Assembly (NCBI GenBank): GCA_965214015.1
Contig: CBDCAS010000020.1
Span: 62,001-126,000, forward strand
Direction: 5' to 3'
DNA: 64,000 bases
DNA from: CBDCAS01 sp965214015
GTDB taxonomy: Bacteria; Pseudomonadota; Gammaproteobacteria; Coxiellales; Coxiellaceae
Of the stretch, positions 8,072-17,364 are shown one piece after another. The notes beneath the pieces are model-generated. The model was not told the origin of the DNA. It searched no databases and saw only the letters and a program-made list of their open reading frames with translations. The stretch's first letter is position 1, and each line of letters starts with the position of its first letter. A program made the position numbers and the translations under genes.

Positions 8072-9100
8072 ATGGCTATCAGTATAAACAAGTTAGAAAA
8101 AATACCAGAGTTACCCCTAGAAAAATATGCCATCTATGAAAGAGATAACTCAAACTCACTGCCTTCAGTTCTAACGGATTTAGATAATTTAACAAAAGAA
8201 ATCAATAAATGCATCGAAAAGCATAATCAATATTTAACAGATAAAACAAGCGTAGAGGAGAAAGCGCAGAAATTACAGAAACAAATATTAGATATACAAA
8301 ATTTAAGAGGATATTCTCCGTCTGAACAGACATCCAGAGAAAAAGAACAAAAATACGAAAATGAAAAACTAGAGCACAAAGCTGAAGTACAGAAGCTTGA
8401 ATATAAGCTAGAACACACTAAGAAACAGTTATCAGGTCTTCTGATGCAGCTAGCCCAACACACAAAATTAGCAGAGGATGCCAGTTTTCTACAAACACAT
8501 CCTGATATTAATCAATGGACCTCTCAAGCAGCCAAATTGCAAGAAGCGTTTAACCGCCAATGGCCTTATCAACGTCACGATTGGATAGGAGGTGCAGATA
8601 GAACAAACCCTAGCATCAATCCTGACATAGATTATGATCCAAATGCTATCCAAGAATTAGAGTCCCCAACAACCACCCGATTTTATAAGCAATTAGGTCA
8701 TGGCAACTGGCAGCTAGAAGAGTATAAAGCAGAGATCGAGCAAGTAGATGGCTCAAAGCAAAAAGAAAATGTTCAATTTAGTGCACTAGAACTTCAACAA
8801 CACCTAATTTACTTCTGTGATCAAAAGAACATCACTATTAAACCAGTTGATGGAGAAAAACAGTTATCAAGCGAACCTTATTTTATCTTTAAGGACAACA
8901 AACCATACGTTAGGAAATTAGTAGAAGAGAATAAAGGTAAAATAACATTCAAATGGAATAACAAAGCCACTAAAGAAGCATGGCTTGAACACCTGAAAGC
9001 AGCCTATCAACAGAAAAGACAACAACAAATAACAGGAAATGTAGCAGTGACAGCAGGAACACCAGCAGAGCCAGCCAGCACAACAGCGTTAACGCCTTAA
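8072..9100 (+). CDS. unrecognised coiled-coil protein (possible secreted effector)
   Basis: I do not recognise this 342-residue protein. Residues about 35-135 are charged heptad-like helices rich in Glu, Lys and Gln, predicting a long coiled coil. A second, more globular region (about 200-315) holds W-Q-L-E-E-Y, PYFIFKDNKPYVRKL and TFKWNNKATKEAWLEHL. The last 25 residues are Thr/Ala/Pro/Gln-rich and unstructured. There is no signal peptide or membrane helix. It stands alone between a terminator and a convergent gene. A polar, disordered tail without a Sec signal is common in Dot/Icm substrates, so an effector role is possible but unproven. Confidence 0.6.
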   Translation: MAISINKLEKIPELPLEKYAIYERDNSNSLPSVLTDLDNLTKEINKCIEKHNQYLTDKTSVEEKAQKLQKQILDIQNLRGYSPSEQTSREKEQKYENEKLEHKAEVQKLEYKLEHTKKQLSGLLMQLAQHTKLAEDASFLQTHPDINQWTSQAAKLQEAFNRQWPYQRHDWIGGADRTNPSINPDIDYDPNAIQELESPTTTRFYKQLGHGNWQLEEYKAEIEQVDGSKQKENVQFSALELQQHLIYFCDQKNITIKPVDGEKQLSSEPYFIFKDNKPYVRKLVEENKGKITFKWNNKATKEAWLEHLKAAYQQKRQQQITGNVAVTAGTPAEPASTTALTP

Positions 9101-9137
9101 CGCCTTCTCTTTGAGCTGCATGTCTCAGTAGTCCTTA

Positions 9138-9728
9138 TTAATTTTTTAATCGAAATACTAAATCTTGACGCTGCTTAAATTGCTCGCTTGATTCTATGAC
9201 ACGATCACGAATACGTCGATCTTTTTGAGAAGGCTCAAAGCCTTGGATTGTGATACCAAGCTCCACTGCTCTAACCCATGCTGCGCGTTTCATAACAGCA
9301 TGACCATCCACTAAAGTAACAAAGGACCAACCACGCTCATAGGCCATCAATAACATATCACTGGCTGTGACCCATGCTTGATTTACGACCGTACCCTTAC
9401 CAGGATTGACAATACCACCTCCGTCTTCATCACCTTCATCCTCATTAATACGAAAATCACCGCCACCAAAAATAAATCGTCCGGGTGAACTGCTCAGTGC
9501 ATCGCCATAATCATGAATGTCCCAACCAGATTGAGACGATATGAGTTTGACAGTTTGTGTATCAAGTGCAATTTCAGGGCCTACAATTTGCAAAAAAGGA
9601 CAATGATCCAGAAGATACTGAATATCTTCAGCACGGATCTCACGCAATACATTAATATCAATATGTAATTTTTCTGACGCGCGCTCAATGGTCTGTTCAA
9701 TATCGTTTTTATTATTTTGATCACTCAT
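9138..9728 (-). CDS. acidic protein with LPD7-like C-terminal domain, unknown function
   Basis: This 196-residue soluble protein has an acidic Gly/Asp/Glu loop around residues 90-110 (EDEGDEDGGG). Its C-terminal segment reads MAYERGWSFVTLVDG, then MKRAAWVRAVELGITIQGFE, then PSQKD. That order (GW, a basic A-A-W pair, A..LGI.I.G.EPS.KD) resembles the LPD7 domain found in relaxases and other large mobile-element proteins; this is from memory, not a search. Here it is a stand-alone short protein. A -10-like TATAAT lies on this strand at 9837-9842. The inverted repeat ACGCTT/AAGCGT (9775-9800) lies in its upstream region. No neighbour suggests a function. Confidence 0.55.
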   Translation of the reverse strand: MSDQNNKNDIEQTIERASEKLHIDINVLREIRAEDIQYLLDHCPFLQIVGPEIALDTQTVKLISSQSGWDIHDYGDALSSSPGRFIFGGGDFRINEDEGDEDGGGIVNPGKGTVVNQAWVTASDMLLMAYERGWSFVTLVDGHAVMKRAAWVRAVELGITIQGFEPSQKDRRIRDRVIESSEQFKQRQDLVFRLKN

Positions 9729-9873
9729 GATTTAATGGAACCTCTCAAAGCAAACGATGGAAAAATTAGGTATCACGCTTTAAGACAAAATTTGAAGCGT
9801 ACAATAAAACAAGCCTTCTTTTACATCAGGCCACCCATTATACAATAAAAAAAAGGAGTAAATCACAGCAAGC

Positions 9874-10113
9874 TTATAGAGATGCGCTTTTAATATCAGA
9901 CCAAAAATACATTTCAGTCACAGAAGGCTGACAGGCGCTGCATTGGACACCACAACTTGCTGATTTCAATGTTTTACAAATCACACCTTTACGCAACCAA
10001 TGCCCTAGCATCTGACGCATCGTATCGGGATCGCGTTGAAAATACAATGCTAAGTGTTGGAGGCTGACCCACTTATGCGTCTTAATATACTCTTTAATGG
10101 CCAACAAAATCAT
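9874..10113 (-). CDS. feoC: FeoC, small winged-helix partner of ferrous iron transporter FeoB
   Basis: The 79-residue protein begins with a winged-helix pattern (IKTHKWVSLQHLALYFQRDP, then LGHWLRKG). A cysteine cluster follows, C-G-V-Q-C-S-A-C, with one earlier Cys (ICKTLK), matching the cysteine loop of FeoC that can bind an Fe-S cluster. In the family FeoC protects FeoB from proteolysis or tunes the operon. Its start overlaps the end of feoB by 4 bases, making it the last gene of feoABC. Confidence 0.82.
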   Translation of the reverse strand: MILLAIKEYIKTHKWVSLQHLALYFQRDPDTMRQMLGHWLRKGVICKTLKSASCGVQCSACQPSVTEMYFWSDIKSASL

Positions 10114-12428
10114 AAAGTACTCCTTTTGAGTCGCTGATCACAGGGAGTGGCTTTGCTATCTAAGCTAGAAAAATGCACATAACGCAATGTTAAAACAACA
10201 GCCACCCAATAGATCAATAAGCCCAATATCCATAATGAGGCACTCACAGGATGCTGCCCCCAACTCCATGCCTGATACACAATGACAGCGACTGCATAAG
10301 CAAATGTAGTGCTCCAACCAACTGAAAATATGGCCCAGGCGGTATTTAATTCTCGACGTATTGCTGCCATTGTCGAGACACAAGGGAAATACAATAAAAC
10401 AAATAATAAATAAGCAAAAGCAGCAACCTTACTACCAAAGCGCTGAGTCATGACCCCATATGCCTCATGACTCATATCATGAGGTGCTTCATTAGCGAGC
10501 CAAGGATTTTTAAACGCGTGGTTAAGCTGTAATAAATTGTCGGGAATCGTCCATACCGCTGCTTTTAACTCTTGCCAGAGACTAGAGAAAGGATATTGGC
10601 TTACTGATAAGCCAGCAGCTTGGCTATATAGGGTATTTAAAGTACCAACAACTACTTCCTTTGCTAATACCCCTGTCACCAGTCCTACAGTCGCCGGCCA
10701 GTTCTTTTGTTGGATACCCATTGGAGCTAAGACTGGCGTGACCACTTGACCCACCTGTGATAGCACCGAAGATCGATTCCCTGCTTCTCCTGGTATGAGT
10801 TGTCCATGAATTGTGATTGAGTTCAGGCTACCAATAATGACACAGACAGGAATAATCACCCATCCTGCTCGCCGGATAAATTGGCTCAAGCGCGGCCAAG
10901 TATGACGACAAATCGGTAAAAAACGAGGCAAATGATAAGCAGGCAACTCCATCACTAACGGGGCAGGTTTGCCGGGCAATACCGTTTTACGCAATAATAA
11001 TCCTGTCAATACGGCAGCGATGATACCCGTAAGATATAAAAGAAAAATAATATTCTGCCCACCTATGGGGAAAAACGCTGATGCAAAGACAGCAAAAATA
11101 GCTAAGCGTGCACCACATGACATAAAAGGCATCATAAGGATCGTTAAAATGCGATCACGCCCCCCTTCTAAACTACGAGCACCCATCACTGCAGGCACAT
11201 TACAACCAAAACCTACAATCATCGGCACAAAGGATTTTCCTGGCAAACCTAAGGCACGCATAAAACGATCCATCACAAAGGCAGCCCGTGCCATATAACC
11301 ACAGTCTTCTAAAAGCGCTAGAAAGAAAAACATACCTGCTAATATCGGCAAAAATGTCACTACTGTATTAATACCCTTACCGACACCATTGGCTAACAAT
11401 GCAATAGACCAATTCGGCATATGCAGAACATTTAATATTTGTGCTAAACCATGAACAAAAATAGCGGTACTGCTCATATTAAAAAAATCTTGAAATGCAC
11501 CACCCACATTAATTGCAAACACAAACATCAAATACATAACGCCTAAAAAAATAGGAATTCCCAAATAACGATTTAACACAATCGTATCAATCCGAGCGGT
11601 TAACGTTTGACGTTTCGTTTTTTGTAAACTCATTACAGTGAGAACGAGATTATTAATAAAATCATAGCGTGCATCCGCTATTAAAATATCGGGCTCCTCT
11701 CCTATTTTATTTTTTATTTGTGCTATAAGATGATCAACTAAGGTTAAAGCTTCTTCAGAAACAGACTGCCTTACCAGACAGTCGTTTTCTAGCAGTCGCT
11801 GTGCTAGCCAATAGGATATAGGCTTCATTTCTTGCTCAGATTTAAGTGCTCTATCTAATTGATCTATAGACTCACTAACAACCGATAATAGAGGTAGGCG
11901 AAAATCGAGTATAGCAGGTTGGTACATCAACTTTACAATGGCCTGCCGTAATGCTGCAACGCCTTCTTTTCGACTAGCCACCATCGCAACCACTGGACAA
12001 CCCAGTTTTTTACTTAATTTTTTAAGATCCAAACAAATCCCTCTTTTTTTAACAATATCCATCATATTAACTGCTAAAATAATAGGCTGCTGCATGGCTA
12101 ATAGTTGTAAAGTTAAATACAAATTGCGTTCAAGGTTACTGCCATCAATGACATTCACAATGACATCAGCTTTTTGCGACAATAAATACTGGCAAGCAAT
12201 ACGCTCATCAATAGCACCCCCTTCTGCTGTGACATGAAGTGAATAGGTACCTGGCAAGTCCACAATATCAAAGGATTCATTACTGTGGGTATAACAACCG
12301 GTACGTTTTTCTACGGTGACACCAGACCAGTTGCCGACTTTTTGGCGTGATCCTGTCAGTGCATTAAACAGGGCAGTTTTACCTGAATTAGGATTACCCG
12401 CTAAAGCAATACAGTAATGGCCTGACAT
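10110..12428 (-). CDS. feoB: FeoB, ferrous iron transport GTPase/permease
   Basis: The 772-residue length is normal. An N-terminal G domain carries GNPNSGKT (residues 11-18), D-L-P-G-T-Y (G3) and NMMD (G4). A cytosolic helical spacer and a long membrane part with two Gate regions follow (for example FVPMIVGFGCNVPAVMGAR, and PCVSTMAAIRREL near the end). It imports Fe2+ across the inner membrane. The start codon shares one base with the feoA stop (TAATG), so translation is coupled. A Fur-like box precedes the operon. Confidence 0.96.
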   Translation of the reverse strand: MSGHYCIALAGNPNSGKTALFNALTGSRQKVGNWSGVTVEKRTGCYTHSNESFDIVDLPGTYSLHVTAEGGAIDERIACQYLLSQKADVIVNVIDGSNLERNLYLTLQLLAMQQPIILAVNMMDIVKKRGICLDLKKLSKKLGCPVVAMVASRKEGVAALRQAIVKLMYQPAILDFRLPLLSVVSESIDQLDRALKSEQEMKPISYWLAQRLLENDCLVRQSVSEEALTLVDHLIAQIKNKIGEEPDILIADARYDFINNLVLTVMSLQKTKRQTLTARIDTIVLNRYLGIPIFLGVMYLMFVFAINVGGAFQDFFNMSSTAIFVHGLAQILNVLHMPNWSIALLANGVGKGINTVVTFLPILAGMFFFLALLEDCGYMARAAFVMDRFMRALGLPGKSFVPMIVGFGCNVPAVMGARSLEGGRDRILTILMMPFMSCGARLAIFAVFASAFFPIGGQNIIFLLYLTGIIAAVLTGLLLRKTVLPGKPAPLVMELPAYHLPRFLPICRHTWPRLSQFIRRAGWVIIPVCVIIGSLNSITIHGQLIPGEAGNRSSVLSQVGQVVTPVLAPMGIQQKNWPATVGLVTGVLAKEVVVGTLNTLYSQAAGLSVSQYPFSSLWQELKAAVWTIPDNLLQLNHAFKNPWLANEAPHDMSHEAYGVMTQRFGSKVAAFAYLLFVLLYFPCVSTMAAIRRELNTAWAIFSVGWSTTFAYAVAVIVYQAWSWGQHPVSASLWILGLLIYWVAVVLTLRYVHFSSLDSKATPCDQRLKRSTL

Positions 12429-12667
12429 TAGGCTTCTTTTTCAATCAACAGAATATTAGCTTCATCCTTACGCAAACTCAGTGAAAAATTACGAACCCAA
12501 ATCTGCACTGGATCTCCTAACGGAGCTTTCCGTACTAAAGTAAACGGGGTATTTGGTGTTAGTCCCATAGCGAGTAACTGCTGACGATATCTTTTATCTC
12601 CTTGACGATAACCACAAACTCTACCTCGATCCCCAGGTTGCAACTCAGAAAGGCACACTGCTGACAT
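12428..12667 (-). CDS. feoA: FeoA, SH3-fold accessory protein of ferrous iron uptake
   Basis: The 79-residue protein has the FeoA core: L-S-E-L-Q-P-G-D-R-G-R-V, then LLAMGLTPNTPFTLVRKAPL, and PVQIWVRNFSLSLRKDEA. Such SH3-like proteins are needed for FeoB activity and probably regulate its GTPase. It is first in the operon feoA-feoB-feoC. The 176-base gap upstream holds the Fur-like box, which suggests iron repression. Confidence 0.92.
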   Translation of the reverse strand: MSAVCLSELQPGDRGRVCGYRQGDKRYRQQLLAMGLTPNTPFTLVRKAPLGDPVQIWVRNFSLSLRKDEANILLIEKEA

Positions 12668-12705
12668 ATAAAATACCCTTAAAGGCTATATAGACACTTA
12701 CTTAA

Positions 12706-12722
12706 ATGAGAATCAATCTCAT
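12706..12722 (-). promoter_or_regulatory. Fur-box-like palindrome upstream of feoABC
   Basis: ATGAGA and TCTCAT form a 6-base inverted repeat around five bases, resembling Fur sites (GAGAAT/ATTCTC type). It sits 39 bases before the feoA start on the minus strand. Iron-dependent repression of feo by Fur is well known in gammaproteobacteria. The palindrome is seen directly; Fur binding is inferred. Confidence 0.6.
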
Positions 12723-12843
12723 ATAGATGCGCTATTATCGCTCTAGGCTGGAATCTATGTCAACACCCACCCCTGCCCAAGCAATAAAACTAGCACTAGG
12801 TTGAAAAAACCCTATTTCAGAATTCTAATGGCCTCTACTTTTT

Positions 12844-13467
12844 CTAATCAGCAAGTTTTTGTACTAATCGCTCACGCAATTCTATAAGTCGACCATGAAA
12901 AAAATGACTTGCTCCCTTGATAACCTCAAGCTCTATGGGTGATGGTGGATGCTTTGCCCACGAGATGACCTTAGCAAAAGGCACAATCTCATCACAATCA
13001 CTAGCAATGACAAGCCAAGGACAATGAATATGCGTTAGAGTTGTAAAATCATGCCAATTTACTGCAGGCGCCACACTGATAAGCTGCGCCACCCTATTAG
13101 ACTGACTGGCCACATAGGCTGTAATAAAACTTCCAAATGAAAAACCAGCCAGCCAAATCTGATATTTTGGCCACCGCTGAGCAACCCAATCCATCACTGC
13201 CTTTAAGTCATCGATCTCACCTTTGACTTCACCATAAAACCCTTCACTTCTGCCAACACCTCGGTAATTAAAACGCAGCGTTGACAATCCTAATCGATCG
13301 AATGCCTGTGCAATTATGGTCACTACTTTATTCATCATCGTACCCTGTTGGGTTGGATTAGGATGACAAATAATTCCTATAATTGGTTTTTTAGGCTCAG
13401 TAGGTGCTGTGAGAATCGCTTCTAGCTGTCCTAAAGGCCCAGAAATAAATACTTCACTTGTTTTCAC
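12844..13467 (-). CDS. small alpha/beta hydrolase
   Basis: The 207-residue single-domain protein has the nucleophile elbow G-F-S-F-G at about residues 108-112, an acid residue in SDCDEIVP and a histidine in GASHFFHGRL, making the Ser-Asp-His triad. The motif HPNPTQQGTMMNKVV near the oxyanion hole and FNYRGVGRSEG are typical of the short bacterial group annotated as alpha/beta hydrolase (YsgA/Yqi-like); no substrate is known. There is no signal peptide, so it is cytoplasmic. It stands alone between feo and the ABC transporter. Confidence 0.8.
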   Translation of the reverse strand: MKTSEVFISGPLGQLEAILTAPTEPKKPIIGIICHPNPTQQGTMMNKVVTIIAQAFDRLGLSTLRFNYRGVGRSEGFYGEVKGEIDDLKAVMDWVAQRWPKYQIWLAGFSFGSFITAYVASQSNRVAQLISVAPAVNWHDFTTLTHIHCPWLVIASDCDEIVPFAKVISWAKHPPSPIELEVIKGASHFFHGRLIELRERLVQKLAD

Positions 13468-13513
13468 TTATTTTTATCTCGCCTTTTTTCTTCAAGCTAT
13501 ATTGCTATTTTCA

Positions 13514-14800
13514 TTAGGTTGGATTTTCTAAGCTTAAAATACCTGTATGAACATCGTAGGCAAAAATCTCAGCATAACGACCCCAGGCAATCACTACTTT
13601 AAGTGTTTCCTCAGCAGCTTGCTCTGTTAGATAGTCTTCTAATTCACTTAAGAAAAAGCCTTCTTGCTCCCTATGGTCAGGGCGATCATCCAATATTTGA
13701 CGAATATGTCGGGCTAAAGGCACATAGTCCATTAAATGGGTAGCAAAAATATTTTTCTTTTCCAAGATATCAGCATTGGCTAATTCCCGTCCCTTCTCAA
13801 CTAACTCAATATCACCTTCTGAAACACGAGCAAATCGTAAAATTTCTAATGCTTCAGTCACAGGAAATAGATCATCAATCTCTAAATGATAAATTTCTGC
13901 AACCTCAGGTAGGTCAATACGACTTTTATACTCTGGCGCTGCGAGTGTTTCAATTAAACCGGTAATTTCAGAAATGCCTACCTGAGGTAAGCGATATCCA
14001 ATACCAATCGCTTTAGGCTTAATTTCCGGCACCTTTTTCCCTTCAGGACGAGTGATTAATGTATACACTTCATCTACTAATGTTCTAAATGCTGGGCTTT
14101 GGTCATTACGTGGATGCGGCAAATCAACTTTTATAGTAGAACGCACAAATCCAGGATTAATAGAAAATAGAAGAATTCGATCTGCTAATAAAGCAGCCTC
14201 TTCAATATTATGCGTTACAATTAATACACTTTTAATCTTTGTTTTCTCTGATCGCAAAATATTAATTAAATCAGTCCGCAAATTTTCTGCTGTTAACACA
14301 TCAAGTGCCGAAAAAGGCTCATCCATTAACAACATTTCAGGTTCTACCACTAAAGCACGCGCAATACCTACACGCTGCGACATACCACCAGAGAGTTCTT
14401 TAGGATAAGCAGATTCAAATCCATCTAAACCAACAATATCAATAGCTTTCAACGCACGTTTACGCCGCTGCAGTTTTGACACTCCTTGTGCCTCTAAGCC
14501 TAACTCCACATTTTCCAAGACAGTCAACCAAGGCAACAGTGCAAAATGTTGAAACACCATGGTTAACCCCGGTACTGGCGAGTCTACCTGATCACCATTG
14601 TAGAGTACTTCCCCATCAGTTGCTTTAATTAAGCCAGCAATAATACGCAATAAGGTTGATTTTCCAGAACCTGATTTTCCAAGTAAGGCAACTATTTCAC
14701 CGTCTTTAATATCAAAATTAACCTGATCAAGCACCAATAATTCTTGAGAACCTGCTTTTTTAAACGATTTTTTAATATTGTTAACTTGAATCAATGGCAC
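13514..14800 (-). CDS. ABC transporter ATPase with AAA-associated C-terminal domain (nitrate/sulfonate/bicarbonate type)
   Basis: The 428-residue protein begins with a full ABC ATPase: GKSGSGKS at 41-48, Q-loop VFQHFALLPW, signature LSGGMSQR, and LLMDEPFSALD. From about residue 260 there is an extra C-terminal domain of about 170 residues of the AAA-associated kind found in some nitrate/taurine-family transporters. It lies 6 bases after the permease gene. Substrate is unknown, and no periplasmic binding protein is encoded nearby. Confidence 0.85.
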   Translation of the reverse strand: MPLIQVNNIKKSFKKAGSQELLVLDQVNFDIKDGEIVALLGKSGSGKSTLLRIIAGLIKATDGEVLYNGDQVDSPVPGLTMVFQHFALLPWLTVLENVELGLEAQGVSKLQRRKRALKAIDIVGLDGFESAYPKELSGGMSQRVGIARALVVEPEMLLMDEPFSALDVLTAENLRTDLINILRSEKTKIKSVLIVTHNIEEAALLADRILLFSINPGFVRSTIKVDLPHPRNDQSPAFRTLVDEVYTLITRPEGKKVPEIKPKAIGIGYRLPQVGISEITGLIETLAAPEYKSRIDLPEVAEIYHLEIDDLFPVTEALEILRFARVSEGDIELVEKGRELANADILEKKNIFATHLMDYVPLARHIRQILDDRPDHREQEGFFLSELEDYLTEQAAEETLKVVIAWGRYAEIFAYDVHTGILSLENPT

Positions 14801-14806
14801 TGAAAA

Positions 14807-16549
14807 CTACCTTATTTGATACCGCTTTTCTGCTAAATTATAAAGCGGTTTCCATAATAAATGATTAATCACCAACACATACAATGACATTACAGAAATA
14901 CCTAAAGCAAGTTTAGGAAAATCCCCTTGCATGGCAACCTTAGTAACATAGGCTCCAAGACCTGTCGCAAATAAATGGGTGTTCCCCCAACTCACTGCCT
15001 CCGCAATAATACTAATATTCCATGCACCCCCTGCTGCAGTAATTGCACCAGTGATATAATATGGGAAAATACCAGGCAAAATAAGACGTTTCCACCAGAG
15101 CCAACCACGAACGTTCAATGTTGCCACTGCCTGATGCAAATTCTTAGGTAAGGCAAAGGTTCCTGCCACTACATTAAACAAGATATACCACTGTGTTCCC
15201 AAAATCATAAGTGGCGATAACCAAATATTAACGCTTAAGTGGTATCGCACAATCAAAATAACAATAAGAGGAAATAGTAAATTAGCAGGAAAGGCAGCAA
15301 AAAACTGTGCAATCGGTTGAACAATTTGGGATATACGTGGATTTAAACCGATAATAACACCTAATGGCAACCAAATAATGGAGCTCACTATAATTAATAC
15401 GGTAACACGAATAGCTGTAAGCAACCCAAGATAAGTAACATGTAAGGCTTCATGTAAGCTCACAGATGAAAAAATAAAATGTAATAAAAGCCCTATTGAA
15501 ATTAAAATGGCAGCCATTAAAAAAAAATTCCAACATCCAAGTAAAATGGGATACCAACTAGACACAGTAGTCACTTTCTTACGCCCAATACGACGTCGAA
15601 AGTAGCGAAAATTAACGATATGATCTCCTAATAAGCTTAAGAAACGACCGATAAATTGCAAAAAGCGAGCACGTTGAAATAGATTTAATACCCATGATTC
15701 TGAAACGATTTCACTGCCTGTCTCTTCTGCCTTAAATTTTTCTGCCCAAGCTACTAAAGGACGAAACAACAGCTGATCATAGACTAAAATAACCATAAAC
15801 ATGGCTAGGATGGCATAGAGAATGGCATAGATATTACCTTGTGAAATAGCTAAAGCAATATAAGAACCGATCCCTGGTAATGTAATATTCTGATTAGCGA
15901 CTGTGATGGCCTCAGAGGCGACTAAAAAAACCCAACTAGCCGACATTGATAGCATCGCATTCCACAGCAAACTTGGCATAGCAAAAGGTACTTCAACCCG
16001 CCAAAAACACTGCCAAGCTGATAACTGAAACATACTAGCTGCTTCTCTTAAATCTTGTGGCAATGTCTTTAAACTTTGATAAAAACTCAAAGTCATGTTC
16101 CAAACCTGCGCTGTAAATATAGCAAAAATAGCGGCACACTCCGGGCCTAATAAACTACCTCTAAAGAGCACAACAAACCCAACAACCGTAATGCTTAAAA
16201 AACCCAGTACAGGAACCGACTGCAATACATCAATCATGGGAATAATAATACGCTCAGCATATCGATTCTTAGCCGCCCAAGTCGCAAAGGTTAAAGTAAA
16301 CAGAAGTGAACACAATAAAGCGATTAACATACGCAGTACAGAACGCAACGCATAGTAAGGAAGATGTCTAGGGTCTAGACTTATTAGAATACGCTCGCCT
16401 AAGTGATACTGACCCAGCATCGCTTTCGCACCCCACACTAAAGCAACGATAATAGCTAGAACGAACAATACGCTAATGGCATCCCAATAGTTAGGGATAG
16501 GCCATGTGGTCACTTCATTTTTAGCGTAAGTCTTTTTAGGAATTAACAT
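14807..16549 (-). CDS. ABC transporter permease, two fused binding-protein-dependent transport domains
   Basis: The 580-residue membrane protein contains two copies of the permease domain. The first EAA-like loop is near residues 170-190 (LREAASMFQLSAWQCFWRVE). The second is near 470-490 (LHQAVATLNVRGWLWWKRLI). The fusion replaces the usual homodimer. With the downstream ATPase it forms a complete inner-membrane importer core of the nitrate/sulfonate/bicarbonate class. The solute-binding protein must be elsewhere, or the system works without one. The ATPase follows 6 bases downstream. Confidence 0.85.
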   Translation of the reverse strand: MLIPKKTYAKNEVTTWPIPNYWDAISVLFVLAIIVALVWGAKAMLGQYHLGERILISLDPRHLPYYALRSVLRMLIALLCSLLFTLTFATWAAKNRYAERIIIPMIDVLQSVPVLGFLSITVVGFVVLFRGSLLGPECAAIFAIFTAQVWNMTLSFYQSLKTLPQDLREAASMFQLSAWQCFWRVEVPFAMPSLLWNAMLSMSASWVFLVASEAITVANQNITLPGIGSYIALAISQGNIYAILYAILAMFMVILVYDQLLFRPLVAWAEKFKAEETGSEIVSESWVLNLFQRARFLQFIGRFLSLLGDHIVNFRYFRRRIGRKKVTTVSSWYPILLGCWNFFLMAAILISIGLLLHFIFSSVSLHEALHVTYLGLLTAIRVTVLIIVSSIIWLPLGVIIGLNPRISQIVQPIAQFFAAFPANLLFPLIVILIVRYHLSVNIWLSPLMILGTQWYILFNVVAGTFALPKNLHQAVATLNVRGWLWWKRLILPGIFPYYITGAITAAGGAWNISIIAEAVSWGNTHLFATGLGAYVTKVAMQGDFPKLALGISVMSLYVLVINHLLWKPLYNLAEKRYQIR

Positions 16550-16578
16550 TCACAGGCTCCATAACAGAACCTAGTGTA

Positions 16579-17172
16579 TCAGCTGAGCCAGTCGTTTAAA
16601 ACGTTCATAGCATGATCAACTCCTATCCTCTTATTAGAAGAAAAGGTCTGCATTGATATCTGCTCTTGATACTGTATAAGCGCCTCTTTAACAGAACTCA
16701 AGGCATGAGCCATCTCATTTTTGTTCAGTTTATCGGCTTTAGTGAGCAAAATATGGAGCGGCAAATCACATTGAATTGTCCATTCAATTAATTGCTGATC
16801 CATTTCTTTTAAAGGATGACGGATATCCATAATCAATATTAAACCGCATAAACTGTTACGAACTTGCAAATACTCATTAACATTATGGCTCCATCGCTCC
16901 TGCATAGTTTTTGGTACTTTGGCATAACCATAGCCTGGCAAGTCAACCAGCCGATGTCGAGAGTCAATGGCAAAAAAATTAATCATTTGCGTGCGCCCCG
17001 GTAGCTTACTTGCTCGTGCTAACCCTTTTATGCCGGTAATGGTATTCATTGCACTGGATTTTCCAGCGTTTGAAGGCCCTATAAAGGCCACTTCACTCCC
17101 CTGGTCCACAGGTAATTGATTCAAATCACCTATGCTTTTTAAATATTTTGTCTTCTGAAAATCTAGGCCCAT
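16579..17172 (-). CDS. engB: EngB (YihA/YsxC), ribosome-assembly GTPase
   Basis: The 197-residue protein is a single TRAFAC GTPase domain: GPSNAGKSS at 32-40 (G1), GRTQMINFF (G2 region), D-L-P-G-Y-G-Y (G3) and L-L-T-K-A-D (G4). It assists late assembly of the 50S subunit. Length and motifs are standard for EngB. Ile-Gly in FIGPSNAGKSS replaces the more common AGRSN spacing but keeps the P-loop. It stands between the T2SS operon and the ABC permease on the same strand. Confidence 0.94.
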   Translation of the reverse strand: MGLDFQKTKYLKSIGDLNQLPVDQGSEVAFIGPSNAGKSSAMNTITGIKGLARASKLPGRTQMINFFAIDSRHRLVDLPGYGYAKVPKTMQERWSHNVNEYLQVRNSLCGLILIMDIRHPLKEMDQQLIEWTIQCDLPLHILLTKADKLNKNEMAHALSSVKEALIQYQEQISMQTFSSNKRIGVDHAMNVLNDWLS

Positions 17173-17334
17173 ATCTTTTTGCCATTCAAAAAAAACGGTA
17201 GGTAGTATATCACTGTTTACGCAAAAGCTCTATGCAGGCTTTTTCAAAAAAACTAATTAAAATCAACAAATTAAACTAATTCTGGTCTGCTTAGTAAGCA
17301 AGAGATTCGCATAGATGAGTCATTACTAGCAGCC

Positions 17335-17363
17335 CTACTGTACTAAGCTGATCATTACAGTAG
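17335..17363 (-). terminator. hairpin directly after the gsp operon, possible terminator
   Basis: CTACTGTA (17335-17342) and TACAGTAG (17356-17363) form a perfect 8-base stem with a 13-base loop. It begins two bases after the gspC stop codon on the transcribed strand. No U-run follows, so it may be a 3'-end stabiliser or a weak terminator. Confidence 0.4.
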
Positions 17364-17364
17364 T

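Noticed and set aside
10969..11298. 109-residue reading frame antisense to feoB
   Set aside because: Lies within the conserved Gate region of FeoB; no independent support.
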